Shown: positions 1-6,088, counted from the stretch's first letter. The stretch: 16,362 bases of DNA from Promicromonosporaceae bacterium (GCA_009780755.1 WQZL01000038.1:1-16362); one strand, 5' to 3'. Numbers and translations: made by a program. The notes: generated by a model from the sequence alone, not told the origin.

Positions 1-335
1 AATTGTCGCGACAGCGTCGCAACAATCTCAGCGTCGGGGTATGCCGTCGCGAACTGCACCATTCGGTTCAGTTGCGCCTTCTCGAAGCCGCGGCCGAACC
101 GAGTCGTCAAATCTCGCGACAGCGTCGCGACAATTTGCGCGCCATACTCCGCGCGGTCCCCGCCAAGTATCTCGGTTCCGATCTCACGACCGACCCGCCA
201 ATACGTTAGGGTGCGGGCGACATTGACCTGTGTGGCGGCAGCCGCACGGCCCTCATCAATCAATGAGGCTACCCTTGCGAATAAGTCGGCATTGTTCCCG
301 TTGAGCACGCCATCAGGCTTTTTGAGGTCGCTCAT
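1..335 (-). CDS. DUF1016 (YhcG-type) PDDEXK nuclease family protein, N-terminal part, cut by the left edge
   Basis: The first 111 codons are present; the gene continues beyond base 1. The translation begins MSDLKKPDGVLNGNNADLF, then has the family pattern of a short N-terminal helix, TYWRVGREIG at about residues 49-58, YGAQIVATLSRDL at about 71-83, RFGRGFEKAQLNRMVQFA, then AEIVATLSRQ at the edge. This matches the DUF1016 N-terminal domain as I know it; the PDDEXK nuclease domain would lie outside the window. The ATG overlaps the hsdM stop (ATGA), so translation is probably coupled to hsdM. DUF1016 proteins are often encoded with type I restriction-modification genes, but their exact role is not settled. 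I infer an accessory or regulatory nuclease role in this system. Family assignment is quite sure, function is not. Confidence 0.85.
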   Translation of the reverse strand, partial: MSDLKKPDGVLNGNNADLFARVASLIDEGRAAAATQVNVARTLTYWRVGREIGTEILGGDRAEYGAQIVATLSRDLTTRFGRGFEKAQLNRMVQFATAYPDAEIVATLSRQ

Positions 336-1981
336 GCCGCCTCCCCCTCCAGTTCGGCCACCAGGGCGTCGAGTTCGGTGCGAAGCGCGGCTTGCCGGGC
401 CACGATGTCCTTGATCTCGGCGTTGAGTGCCTTGATGTCGATGATCTCGCGGGTGTCTTCGGGTTCGACGTAGCCGCCGACGGTGAGGTTGTAACCGGTG
501 GCCTCGATGGCGGCGCGATCGGCCAGAGCGGCGAAATGTGGCACGTCCACGCGGTTCCGCAGCGCATCCATCACCTTCGCGCGGTGGGTCTGGCCCATCT
601 GTTGGGTCTTGGAGGAGTTCTTGGGCTTGTTGGGCACCTTCTCGAACTGCGCGGTGGCGTCGATGAACAGCACCTTGTCGTCGGTTTTGCCCTTCTTCAA
701 CACCAGGATGTAGGTGGCGATGGTGGTGCCGAAGAACAGCGCGGACGGCAGCGCGATCACGGCCTCCACATAGTTCTGGTCCACCAAATACTTGCGGATC
801 TTCGCCTCGGCCCCGCCCCGATACATCGCCCCCGGGAACTGCATGATGGCCGCCGTGCCGCCCTGGGAGAGCCAGTGCAGCATGTGCATCGTGAACGCGA
901 GGTCGGCCTTCTTTTTCTTGGGCGCGAGCACGCCTGCGGGGGCGTATCGCGGGTCGTTGATGAGGTTTGGGTCGTCGTCGCCAATCCAGTCAATCGAGTA
1001 GGGCGGGTTGGAGACGATGGCGTCGAAGGGCTGGTCATCCCAATGCTTCGGGTTTGTCAGCGTGTCGCCGTGGGCGATGGAGAACTTGTCGAAGTTCACG
1101 TCATGCAGCAGCATGTTGATGCGGCACAGGTTGTAGGTGGTCAGGTTCGAGTCCTGGCCGTAGTACCCCTGCCGCACGGCGTCGGGGCCGAGCAGCTTGC
1201 GGAAGTTCAGCAGCAGCGAGCCGGAGCCGCAGGCCGGGTCGTAGACGCGGTTGACCTGCGTGCGCCCGGCAGCGGCGATCTGTGTCAGCAGCGCCGAAAC
1301 ATCCTGCGGGGTGAAGAACTCGCCACCGCTTTTGCCCGCCGACGAGGCGTACATCGTCATCAGGAACTCGTAGGCGTCACCGAAGATGTCGGCGGCGTCC
1401 TCACCGAACTCGTTGCCGTCCATGTCCAGCGACGCGATGGTGCCCAGCATCTTGACCAGGCGACGGTTGCGCTCGGCCACGGTGGCACCGAGCCGCTTGT
1501 GGTTCATGTCCATGTCGTCGAACAGACCCTTGAAGTCGTTCTCCGATGGCTGGCCATGCGCGCTGTTTTCGATGTACCCGAATGCTTCCATAAGGGTCTC
1601 ATTCAGCTTCGGGTTGTCCTTGGCCGTGGCGGTTACGTTGGCGAACAGGTTGGTCGGCAGGATGAAGAACCCCTTCTCCGCGACCGTGCGAGCGCGCGCC
1701 CGAATGGCGAAGGCGTCATCCTGCTTGGCGTAGTCAAACAACTGATCGCCGGTCGCCTCGCGCGTCAGGTTGTTGAGGTACTCGGTTAGGTTCTCGCTGA
1801 TGTACCGGTAGAACAGCAGGCCCAGCACGTATTGCTTGAACTCCCACCCGTCCACGGCTCCGCGCATATCCTCGGCCAGCCGCCAGATCGTCTTGTGCAG
1901 CGCGTCCCGCTGCTGCTGATGAGCAACCACGTCCGATTTACGGTCGGCGACGGAATTGGACTCGGCGGCGATCATTGACAT
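332..1981 (-). CDS. hsdM: Type I restriction-modification system, DNA methyltransferase (M) subunit, EcoR124I-like
   Basis: This is an N6-adenine methyltransferase subunit that would work with an HsdS specificity subunit (and HsdR for cleavage). With an ATG start at 1981 it has 549 residues. Visible features are the N-terminal helical domain (HKTIWRLAEDMRGAVDGWEF), the SAM-binding motif DPACGSG at about 248-254, the catalytic NPPY at about 325-328 followed by SIDWIGDDDP, and the C-terminal VEPEDTREIIDIKALNAEI segment that in HsdM contacts the S subunit. The whole protein closely follows EcoR124I (type IC) HsdM as I remember it. The start is uncertain: the frame stays open upstream with a TTG at 2050, and no strong ribosome binding site precedes 1981. 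hsdS and hsdR are not in the window and would be expected to the left. Confidence 0.95.
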   Translation of the reverse strand: MSMIAAESNSVADRKSDVVAHQQQRDALHKTIWRLAEDMRGAVDGWEFKQYVLGLLFYRYISENLTEYLNNLTREATGDQLFDYAKQDDAFAIRARARTVAEKGFFILPTNLFANVTATAKDNPKLNETLMEAFGYIENSAHGQPSENDFKGLFDDMDMNHKRLGATVAERNRRLVKMLGTIASLDMDGNEFGEDAADIFGDAYEFLMTMYASSAGKSGGEFFTPQDVSALLTQIAAAGRTQVNRVYDPACGSGSLLLNFRKLLGPDAVRQGYYGQDSNLTTYNLCRINMLLHDVNFDKFSIAHGDTLTNPKHWDDQPFDAIVSNPPYSIDWIGDDDPNLINDPRYAPAGVLAPKKKKADLAFTMHMLHWLSQGGTAAIMQFPGAMYRGGAEAKIRKYLVDQNYVEAVIALPSALFFGTTIATYILVLKKGKTDDKVLFIDATAQFEKVPNKPKNSSKTQQMGQTHRAKVMDALRNRVDVPHFAALADRAAIEATGYNLTVGGYVEPEDTREIIDIKALNAEIKDIVARQAALRTELDALVAELEGEAA

Positions 1982-2195
1982 GGAGCAATTGTCCCAGTTC
2001 CAACGCTGGTAGGACGATGCGACCGGCGTGGCGTGTCGCTCGTAATACAAGGCATCGGCTGGCTTCGTGCGATAACAGCCCAGTTCGATCCAGGTGCGGT
2101 AGGGCGCGAAGTCCAGGCTGCCGGCCAGCTCGCTGACGAGGGACCGGTGTCTGTGATCGCCTTCAGCCGCAGCTGCGCGGTGACCACCTCATCCA
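1982..2195 (-). other. Open frame upstream of hsdM with coding-like sequence, unassigned
   Basis: The hsdM frame remains open upstream to a TGA near 2195 and reads like protein, with segments such as SLDFAPYRTWIELGCYRT and YYERHATPVASSYQRWNWD. The only start-like codon in it is a TTG at 2050. HsdM relatives do not carry such an N-terminal extension. The neighbouring frame just upstream also looks coding for about 20 codons (DEVVTAQLRLKAITD), as if a frameshift separates two parts of one older gene. I do not recognise the family. It could be the decayed 3' end of a gene that once preceded hsdM, or chance. Confidence 0.3.
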
Positions 2196-2235
2196 CAGCA
2201 GAGGGTTCCGTCGTCTCGGCGACTAGAGTTGGCGG

Positions 2236-2349
2236 ATGCCTCGATTGACCACAAACATCCACCTTGCTGGCAACGCGCGGGAGGCGATTGGTCTGTATGC
2301 ATCGGCGCTCGGAGTCGAGATCACCACGCTGATGACGGAGCAACCGTGA
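2236..2349 (+). pseudogene. 37-codon VOC/PhnB-like glyoxalase-fold fragment
   Basis: An ATG at 2236 opens a 37-codon frame reading MPRLTTNIHLAGNAREAIG and then LYASALGVEITTLMTEQP before a TGA. This has the pattern of the first beta-alpha-beta unit of PhnB-like VOC proteins (typically MxxLTPYLxFxGNAREALxFY), which normally continue for another 100 or so residues. The stop overlaps the start of the following acetyltransferase as GTGA. It is best read as a truncated gene, with its body replaced by or deleted against the acetyltransferase. It may still be translated and serve as an upstream coupling ORF. No good ribosome binding site precedes it. Confidence 0.55.
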
Positions 2350-2882
2350 ACATCGTCGAGCTTGAGCGTGACCGCTGGCAGGGTCATCCGCTGCCGATGG
2401 GCTTTGTCGCGACCACCGGCTACGACATCGCGATACAACGCAACGGCGATGACTTCGAGGTCAGCTTCACTAAGCAGTCGCTACCGGTCGCTTTCGTCAA
2501 GCAGCCGGTTGAGGATGATCGACTCTTCCAGGATCATTGGGACGACGCCCGCGCGTGGGGCGTGATCGAAGGCGACGATCTCCTGGCCGTGGTGGAGACC
2601 GCCGTCGAGAGCTGGAACAACCGCCTTCGCATCACCGAACTCTGGGTTGGTACTCGGCTGCGGCGGCAAGGAGTCGCCACCACACTGATGAACGCGGCGT
2701 TCCAGCGCGCCAGGGATGAGGGCCGCAGAATGGTGGTGCTGGAGACGCAGTCAAACAACACTCCGGCAATCGAGTTCTACCTTCGCTATGGCTTTGAACT
2801 GATCGGCTTCGATGCCTCCCATTACAGCAACGACGACGTTGCCAAGCGCGAGGTCCGCCTAGAGTTTGGCAAGCCAGTCTGA
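2346..2882 (+). CDS. GNAT family N-acetyltransferase, streptothricin-acetyltransferase-like
   Basis: This 178-residue protein transfers an acetyl group from acetyl-CoA to an amine whose identity is not known. I chose the GTG at 2346, which has GGAG at 2337-2340 five bases upstream; the longer frame to 2229 reads like non-coding sequence. The acetyl-CoA loop is RRQGVA (within VGTRLRRQGVATTLMNAA), followed by VLETQSNNTPAIEFYLRYGF, the usual C-terminal GNAT signature. The overall arrangement, including WNNRLRITELWV before the loop and a YSNDD...EVRLEF tail, resembles the SatA/Sat4 streptothricin acetyltransferase group. That similarity is from memory and does not prove drug resistance. The start overlaps the stop of the upstream VOC fragment. 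Fold assignment is sure, substrate is not. Confidence 0.85.
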   Translation: MNIVELERDRWQGHPLPMGFVATTGYDIAIQRNGDDFEVSFTKQSLPVAFVKQPVEDDRLFQDHWDDARAWGVIEGDDLLAVVETAVESWNNRLRITELWVGTRLRRQGVATTLMNAAFQRARDEGRRMVVLETQSNNTPAIEFYLRYGFELIGFDASHYSNDDVAKREVRLEFGKPV

Positions 2883-2947
2883 CTTCTGCTCGTAACGGGA
2901 ACACCATGTTTGAAGATTTGCGCCTAGACTACATTTCTTACATTTGA

Positions 2948-2953
2948 TAAACT
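2948..2953 (+). promoter_or_regulatory. -10-like hexamer TAAACT placed for leaderless transcription of the antitoxin gene
   Basis: TAAACT ends six bases before the ATG at 2960, so the expected transcription start falls at or next to the start codon. No Shine-Dalgarno sequence is present before this ATG, which fits a leaderless mRNA, common in actinobacteria. No convincing -35 hexamer at 16-18 bases was found. Confidence 0.4.
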
Positions 2954-2956
2954 CCT

Positions 2957-2973
2957 TACATGAACACAATGTA
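2957..2973 (+). promoter_or_regulatory. Inverted repeat TACAT-N7-ATGTA over the antitoxin start codon, possible operator
   Basis: TACAT (2957-2961) and ATGTA (2969-2973) form an inverted repeat with a 7-base spacer centred on the start codon of the AbrB-type antitoxin. TACAT also occurs at 2930-2934 and 2938-2942. VapB/MazE-type antitoxins usually bind palindromes in their own promoter, so this is a reasonable autoregulatory site. It is short and could arise by chance. Confidence 0.35.
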
Positions 2974-3223
2974 CGCGACGGTCACGTCGAAAGGACAGAT
3001 CACACTGCCAGCAGCAGCGCGTCGAGTTCTTGGACTGCGCAGCGGCCAAAAGGTGGCGATTCATGTCGGAGATAACTCCCTAACCATCGATGCTCCTGGC
3101 GACATCATGTCTCTGCGCGCGCTCGCACGTGAGCAAGCCGAAGCTGTCGGCACCTGGGGAACTGTGCCGACTTCCGGCGATGGCTGGGCCGCGCGCGCGG
3201 AGGATTATCGTGCCGACCGCTGA
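2960..3223 (+). CDS. vapB: AbrB/MazE-type swapped-hairpin antitoxin (VapB-like)
   Basis: This 87-residue protein has an N-terminal SpoVT/AbrB DNA-binding domain, seen in ATVTSKGQITLPAAARRVLG followed by LRSGQKVAIHVGDNSLTI. The C-terminal tail, which ends WAARAEDYRADR, is the expected toxin-binding part. It would neutralise the PIN toxin encoded immediately downstream and repress its own operon. An ATG at 2969 is an alternative start. The toxin start lies inside the last codons of this gene. The gene symbol is used in the family sense; it is paired by context with a PIN-domain VapC. Confidence 0.88.
   Translation: MNTMYATVTSKGQITLPAAARRVLGLRSGQKVAIHVGDNSLTIDAPGDIMSLRALAREQAEAVGTWGTVPTSGDGWAARAEDYRADR
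3199..3203 (+). promoter_or_regulatory. GGAGG ribosome binding site that fixes the toxin start
   Basis: GGAGG lies six bases before the GTG at 3210. This supports the 129-residue toxin rather than the longer open frame starting near 3090, whose extra part only mirrors the antitoxin gene in another frame. Confidence 0.75.
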
Positions 3224-3599
3224 CACCAACATCATCCTGCGCTGGATGCTGGATGATGTTCCCGAGCTGACTGACGCCGCTGATCGGGTACTGACCCAGT
3301 CCCAACGTTGCGTTGTGCCAAACGTAGCAATCATCGAGGCGGTCTATGTACTGGAACGAGTAATGCGATTGCCGCGAGCAACAATCGTGCAACTAGTCGA
3401 GGCTCTGTTGGCCGAGGCAAACATAGACGCCGAACGCGAAATCTGGAAAGTTGCGCTGGCCGACTACGAATCACACCCCAAACTGTCGGCGGCGGACACC
3501 TTCCTGGCTGCCGCCGCCGACCGAGCCGGCCGTGTTCCGCTCTACACCTTCGACCAAAAGCTGGCCAAACAAAACAGGGTGGCACAGTTGCCGCAGTAA
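3210..3599 (+). CDS. vapC: PIN-domain ribonuclease toxin (VapC-like)
   Basis: This 129-residue metal-dependent RNase toxin presumably cleaves a tRNA or another structured RNA when freed from its antitoxin. The acidic PIN residues are visible: Asp5 in TADTNIILRW, Glu43 in NVAIIEAVYVLE, Asp96 in KLSAADTFLA and Asp115 in LYTFDQKLA. Length and motif order are normal, so it is probably active. The GTG start overlaps the antitoxin gene by 14 bases, the usual arrangement for a coupled antitoxin-toxin operon. Its 3' end faces the small basic-protein gene with only 33 bases between them, and no clear terminator was found there. Confidence 0.9.
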   Translation: MPTADTNIILRWMLDDVPELTDAADRVLTQSQRCVVPNVAIIEAVYVLERVMRLPRATIVQLVEALLAEANIDAEREIWKVALADYESHPKLSAADTFLAAAADRAGRVPLYTFDQKLAKQNRVAQLPQ

Positions 3600-3632
3600 G
3601 GTCTACCGACTACGTACGCGAGCAAGCAGAAC

Positions 3633-3794
3633 CTAGCGAACAGAATCGGCTATCGCGGCCTGAGCCTTGGCGCGGCGGGTGCCCTTGCGGGGTGTTGGGA
3701 TGTGCCGCGAGGCTGCTGAGGAGCGGCGCAGTTCGCGCATGGCGGCGGCCAGTTCGGGGTTGGCGGTTCGGTGTTTGCGCCGCTGGTCAGTCAT
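3633..3794 (-). CDS. Small basic protein of unknown function, coupled to the serine hydrolase gene
   Basis: This 53-residue protein reads MTDQRRKHRTANPELAAAM and then RELRRSSAASRHIPTPRKG, with a tail of TRRAKAQAAIADSVR. It is rich in Arg and Lys and has no membrane segment. The ATG at 3794 overlaps the stop of the upstream hydrolase gene by eight bases (ATGACTGA), which argues for translation by coupling. Small proteins with an RTxNPELAAAMRELRRSSAA-like core occur in actinobacteria, but I know no function for them. A longer frame to 3866 would overlap the hydrolase deeply and is unlikely. A nucleic-acid-binding role is only a guess from the charge. Confidence 0.6.
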   Translation of the reverse strand: MTDQRRKHRTANPELAAAMRELRRSSAASRHIPTPRKGTRRAKAQAAIADSVR

Positions 3795-4827
3795 CGTCCT
3801 CACCACCTTCGTCAGCGTCGGGGTAGAACCGATCGCGCAGGTCGGAGTGAATCTCCCAGACATCATCGCCGGTGTTGGAGGCGATGACGATCAGCAGGCC
3901 GTCAGCGTCGCGCGATGACATGAAGGCCACACCTGGATCTTCCCCCGTAAAGAACGGAACCTGTCCTTCGTTGCCACCGAGCCAAAACCCGTAGCCATAG
4001 TTCTCCGCGTCGCCATCCTCGTCAATGCCTGCGGCCTGCACCGAAAGTGCCTCGGACATGAGCGAGGGCGGGATCAGGTCACCAGCGTGTAACGTCGTCC
4101 AAAATCGCTCCACGTCGCCGACGGTGAGGAAGGCACCGCCGTCGCCAAGGCCCTTGGCGGGAACGGAGTAGATGTTGGTGCGCTGGTCGCCGGTGTCCTC
4201 ATCGATGATGTAAGCATTGGCGCAATTGCCAGGCAGACGGTCGAGTTCAAACCAGCCGCTAGCGGTCATGCCCGCCGGGGCGAGGACCGCTTGGCTAAGG
4301 TATGCGTCTAGCGACTGACTGGTGATGGCCTCGATTATTAGGCCCAGCATCACGTAGCCCGCGTTGTTGTATGCGAACCGCTCGCCCGGATTCGACTTCA
4401 TCGGCAGTCCCGCGAAGCGCGGCAGCAGGTCGGCGCCGGAACGCACCCGATAGTTCGGGAAGTCGGCCCACAGCGCCGCGTAGTCGTCCATCTCGGACTC
4501 ATCGAAGTAGTCAGCGATACCGGAGGTGTGGTTCAGGAGTTGGCGCACGGTGACATCCGGCGAGATGGCCTGAAGGTCGATGGTGAGTAGATCACCTAGC
4601 CGGGAGTCGAGCGTAAGGCGACCATCGGCGACGAGCCGCAGGATGCCAACGGCGACGAGTGCCTTGCCCGCCGAGGCGGTGGGGAACCGGGTGTCAATGA
4701 GGTTGGGCCGCTCGTTGGCGATGTCAGCGAAGCCATAAGCCTGCGAATGCAGCACCTCGCCCTCCCGCATGACGTGAACGACACCGGAGAAGTCGGAGGG
4801 TATGACGTTTGAGACAGAGGAAGACAT
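3787..4827 (-). CDS. Serine hydrolase of the beta-lactamase/class C (PBP-like) family
   Basis: This is a 346-residue protein of the Pfam beta-lactamase fold (AmpC, D-peptidase and esterase relatives). The SxxK motif is SAGK at residues 52-55, YNN at 153-155 is the YxN motif, and NHTSGIADYF near 99-108 is typical of the family. The third motif (KTG/HTG-like) is not obvious; a GEDPG segment sits where it would be. There is no signal peptide, so a cytoplasmic esterase or peptidase is more likely than an exported beta-lactamase. The C-terminus is strikingly acidic (DADEGGEDDD). The ATG at 4827 has a strong AAGGAG (4834-4839) six bases upstream. It is followed by the overlapping small basic-protein gene. 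The substrate is unknown. Confidence 0.85.
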   Translation of the reverse strand: MSSSVSNVIPSDFSGVVHVMREGEVLHSQAYGFADIANERPNLIDTRFPTASAGKALVAVGILRLVADGRLTLDSRLGDLLTIDLQAISPDVTVRQLLNHTSGIADYFDESEMDDYAALWADFPNYRVRSGADLLPRFAGLPMKSNPGERFAYNNAGYVMLGLIIEAITSQSLDAYLSQAVLAPAGMTASGWFELDRLPGNCANAYIIDEDTGDQRTNIYSVPAKGLGDGGAFLTVGDVERFWTTLHAGDLIPPSLMSEALSVQAAGIDEDGDAENYGYGFWLGGNEGQVPFFTGEDPGVAFMSSRDADGLLIVIASNTGDDVWEIHSDLRDRFYPDADEGGEDDD

Positions 4828-4839
4828 TAGAAACTCCTT

Positions 4840-5109
4840 AAGCGAATGTGTGTGAGGCCAAGCGCGCAGATAGGCGCGGCAAGACCAAGCGAAGAGGGTT
4901 TCGCCTGCCTATGAGTCTGTGATGGCACGCCACAACGTAGGGCTGTGCATCAGCCAACAAGGCAAGGCGGATACGGCGCGAATCTCATCGCGCGGTGCAG
5001 ACCGGCGGCCAGCGGCTACGGTCTGGGTCAGTGCGTCATCGCGAGAAGAGTATCAGACATCATCGAGGTCCTTCACCAGAAATAAAGCGGCGCGAATGCG
5101 GGCCGAAGG
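4840..5109. other. Intergenic region between divergent genes
   Basis: About 270 bases separate the hydrolase ribosome binding site from the promoter-like hexamer of the rightward gene. I see no RNA gene, no long repeat and no convincing ORF here. It presumably contains the leftward promoter, for which no clear -35/-10 pair stands out. Confidence 0.5.
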
Positions 5110-5115
5110 TAGACT
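5110..5115 (+). promoter_or_regulatory. -10-like hexamer TAGACT positioned for a leaderless transcript
   Basis: TAGACT ends six bases before the GTG at 5122, the same geometry as TAAACT before the antitoxin gene at 2960. The only Shine-Dalgarno-like stretch (GAAGGT, 5105-5110) is too far from the GTG to be convincing. A leaderless mRNA is therefore likely. No good -35 was found. Confidence 0.4.
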
Positions 5116-5121
5116 CACTCG

Positions 5122-5754
5122 GTGCCTGTAGACGACATCGAATGGTCAGTTGAGTTTGCCCGCGACACCGTTCGCGACTCGCTGGCAGCGATCATCGATG
5201 AGGCAACGCCTGGTCTGATTTCCCGCCTGGCCAACGATCCCAAGGCTTATTTGCAGCTGCTAGCCGTCACCAAGTTGGTCAGTGACGAGGCGACGGAGCT
5301 GCTTCAGGAAACGGCGACCTCGGCCCGGCATGCTGGATTAAACTGGGAGCGCATCGGATCGGCGCTAGAGATGAGCCGTCAAGAGGCGCAGCAACGGTTC
5401 GGCGCGGATACTCACGACAGGACGATGTTGGTCCCCGTTGTTTCGCATCTTGATGCGGTCGCAGGCCATCTGCCGTTGGGGACTCGCGTGACAATCCCGT
5501 TGTCGGCAGATGAGATGGCTGGCCTAGCCCTCGCCGGAAACTACGGCTGGCACGGCGTAGCCTTTTCCAGCACCACCTGGACCCTGGAGTTCGACGAGCA
5601 ACAGTGGGAACATGCCACCACGATGCGGAAGAAGCCGCCGGAGGGCGAAGGCTGGCAACCGATTGGCCGTTACTTCCACCGCTACTGGAAGCGTCCCACC
5701 GGCCTGCCGATCCTGCCGGGATCTCCAAACCCATCGACGTTTGCCTACGGCTAG
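5122..5754 (+). CDS. Uncharacterised protein with a helix-turn-helix-like segment
   Basis: This 210-residue protein starts at a GTG. The first 65 residues are mainly helical (FARDTVRDSLAAIIDEA, then LLAVTKLVSDEATELLQE). Residues 70-94 (HAGLNWERIGSALEMSRQEA...) have the look of the HTH segment found in small actinobacterial regulators (WxxIGxALxMSRQAAxxRF). The C-terminal half has Trp- and Pro-rich stretches (YGWHGVAFSSTTWTLEF; YFHRYWKRPTG) and no recognisable domain. It has no signal peptide or membrane segment. I do not recognise the full-length family. It may be a DNA-binding protein with a C-terminal sensor part, but that is inference. Confidence 0.75.
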   Translation: MPVDDIEWSVEFARDTVRDSLAAIIDEATPGLISRLANDPKAYLQLLAVTKLVSDEATELLQETATSARHAGLNWERIGSALEMSRQEAQQRFGADTHDRTMLVPVVSHLDAVAGHLPLGTRVTIPLSADEMAGLALAGNYGWHGVAFSSTTWTLEFDEQQWEHATTMRKKPPEGEGWQPIGRYFHRYWKRPTGLPILPGSPNPSTFAYG

Positions 5755-5774
5755 CCGCCAAGTCGTTCGCCTAA

Positions 5775-5843
5775 CCATCCGTCGCGTTTTACGAGCGCAA
5801 TGGCCTGCGGATCAAGGACTCCATCGTCCTAATGGCCGGCTAG
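5775..5843 (+). pseudogene. C-terminal remnant of a GNAT acetyltransferase
   Basis: Between a TAA at 5772-5774 and a TAG at 5841-5843, the frame reads PSVAFYERNGLRIKDSIVLM and ends AG. AxxFYERxGF near the end of the protein is the classic last motif of GNAT enzymes. No start codon or acetyl-CoA loop precedes it, so only the last strand-helix-strand of a decayed gene remains. It is unrelated in sequence to the intact GNAT at 2346. Confidence 0.55.
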
Positions 5844-5887
5844 TCCCCGATTCCTGTTGAATTGGTACCTAAAGAGGTGGCCAAATA

Positions 5888-5928
5888 AACCCTGGACAGG
5901 ATTTGTCACTGTCCGGCAGGCTAGGGTT
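5888..5928 (+). promoter_or_regulatory. Long interrupted stem-loop in the leader of the RIO-like gene
   Basis: AACCCTGGACAG (5888-5899) can pair with CTGTCC (5909-5914) and, after an 8-base bulge, AGGGTT (5923-5928), leaving a 9-base loop. That gives 12 perfect base pairs. It is followed by a second perfect hairpin, CGCGCA-CCC-TGCGCG, at 5940-5954. Neither is followed by a U-run, so these look like leader RNA structures rather than simple terminators. They could equally be a protein-binding palindrome on DNA. Confidence 0.45.
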
Positions 5929-5939
5929 CGTCATGCCAT

Positions 5940-5954
5940 CGCGCACCCTGCGCG
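5940..5954 (+). promoter_or_regulatory. GC-rich hairpin CGCGCA-CCC-TGCGCG in the leader
   Basis: A perfect 6-base-pair GC-rich stem with a 3-base loop lies 18 bases before the AAGGAGG of the upstream ORF. It is part of the structured leader that precedes the RIO-like gene. Confidence 0.4.
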
Positions 5955-5984
5955 GGCGGAACACTGAACCGGAAGGAGGCAGCC

Positions 5985-6032
5985 ATGAGCGCCATCGCAT
6001 TGGCCTGCCCCCCGTTCATCCATCACCGCTGA
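5985..6032 (+). CDS. 15-codon upstream ORF / putative leader peptide
   Basis: The frame reads MSAIALACPPFIHHR and then TGA. It is preceded by AAGGAGG at 5973-5979 with a 5-base spacer, the strongest ribosome binding site in this part of the window. The ORF ends 80 bases before the RIO-like start. Between the two lie two further small hairpins (GGGC-ATCATC-GCCC at 6060-6073 and GACGC-AAACC-GCGTC at 6074-6088). A very short, well-translated ORF inside a structured leader is typical of attenuation control. The Cys-Pro-Pro and His-His codons are possible sensing points. I know no described leader peptide with this sequence. Confidence 0.45.
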   Translation: MSAIALACPPFIHHR

Positions 6033-6059
6033 GCCACTAACCCTCAGCACCGGGAGGCA

Positions 6060-6088
6060 GGGCATCATCGCCCGACGCAAACCGCGTC
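6060..6088 (+). promoter_or_regulatory. Two tandem small hairpins between the upstream ORF and the RIO-like gene
   Basis: GGGC-ATCATC-GCCC (6060-6073) is followed directly by GACGC-AAACC-GCGTC (6074-6088), both with perfect stems. They end 11 bases before the AAGGAG (6100-6105) of the next gene. They could affect ribosome access depending on translation of the upstream ORF. The stems are short (4 and 5 bp), so significance is uncertain. Confidence 0.35.

Noticed and set aside
6..128. A 15-base direct repeat TCGCGACAGCGTCGC at 6-20 and 114-128
   Set aside because: Both copies encode the IVATLSR element of the DUF1016 domain, in frame and 36 codons apart; the family normally has two similar motifs here, so this is coding convergence rather than a mobile or CRISPR repeat.
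392..1789. A 465-codon open frame on the plus strand opposite hsdM
   Set aside because: It is the complement of a confidently identified methyltransferase gene; the translation is Val/Gly/His-rich and has no domain, as expected for an antisense shadow in GC-rich DNA.
2048..2050. TTG at 2050 as the start of hsdM (572 residues)
   Set aside because: It would add an N-terminal extension that HsdM relatives lack, and it has no ribosome binding site; the ATG at 1981 is more plausible, although not certain.
3600..3632. A terminator between the converging toxin and small-protein genes
   Set aside because: Only 33 bases are available and no stem followed by a T-run on either strand is visible.
5903..5927. 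TTGTCA (5903-5908) and TAGGGT (5922-5927) as a promoter before the RIO-like gene
   Set aside because: The spacer is only 13 bases and both hexamers are part of the interrupted stem, so a sigma-70-type promoter is not supported.
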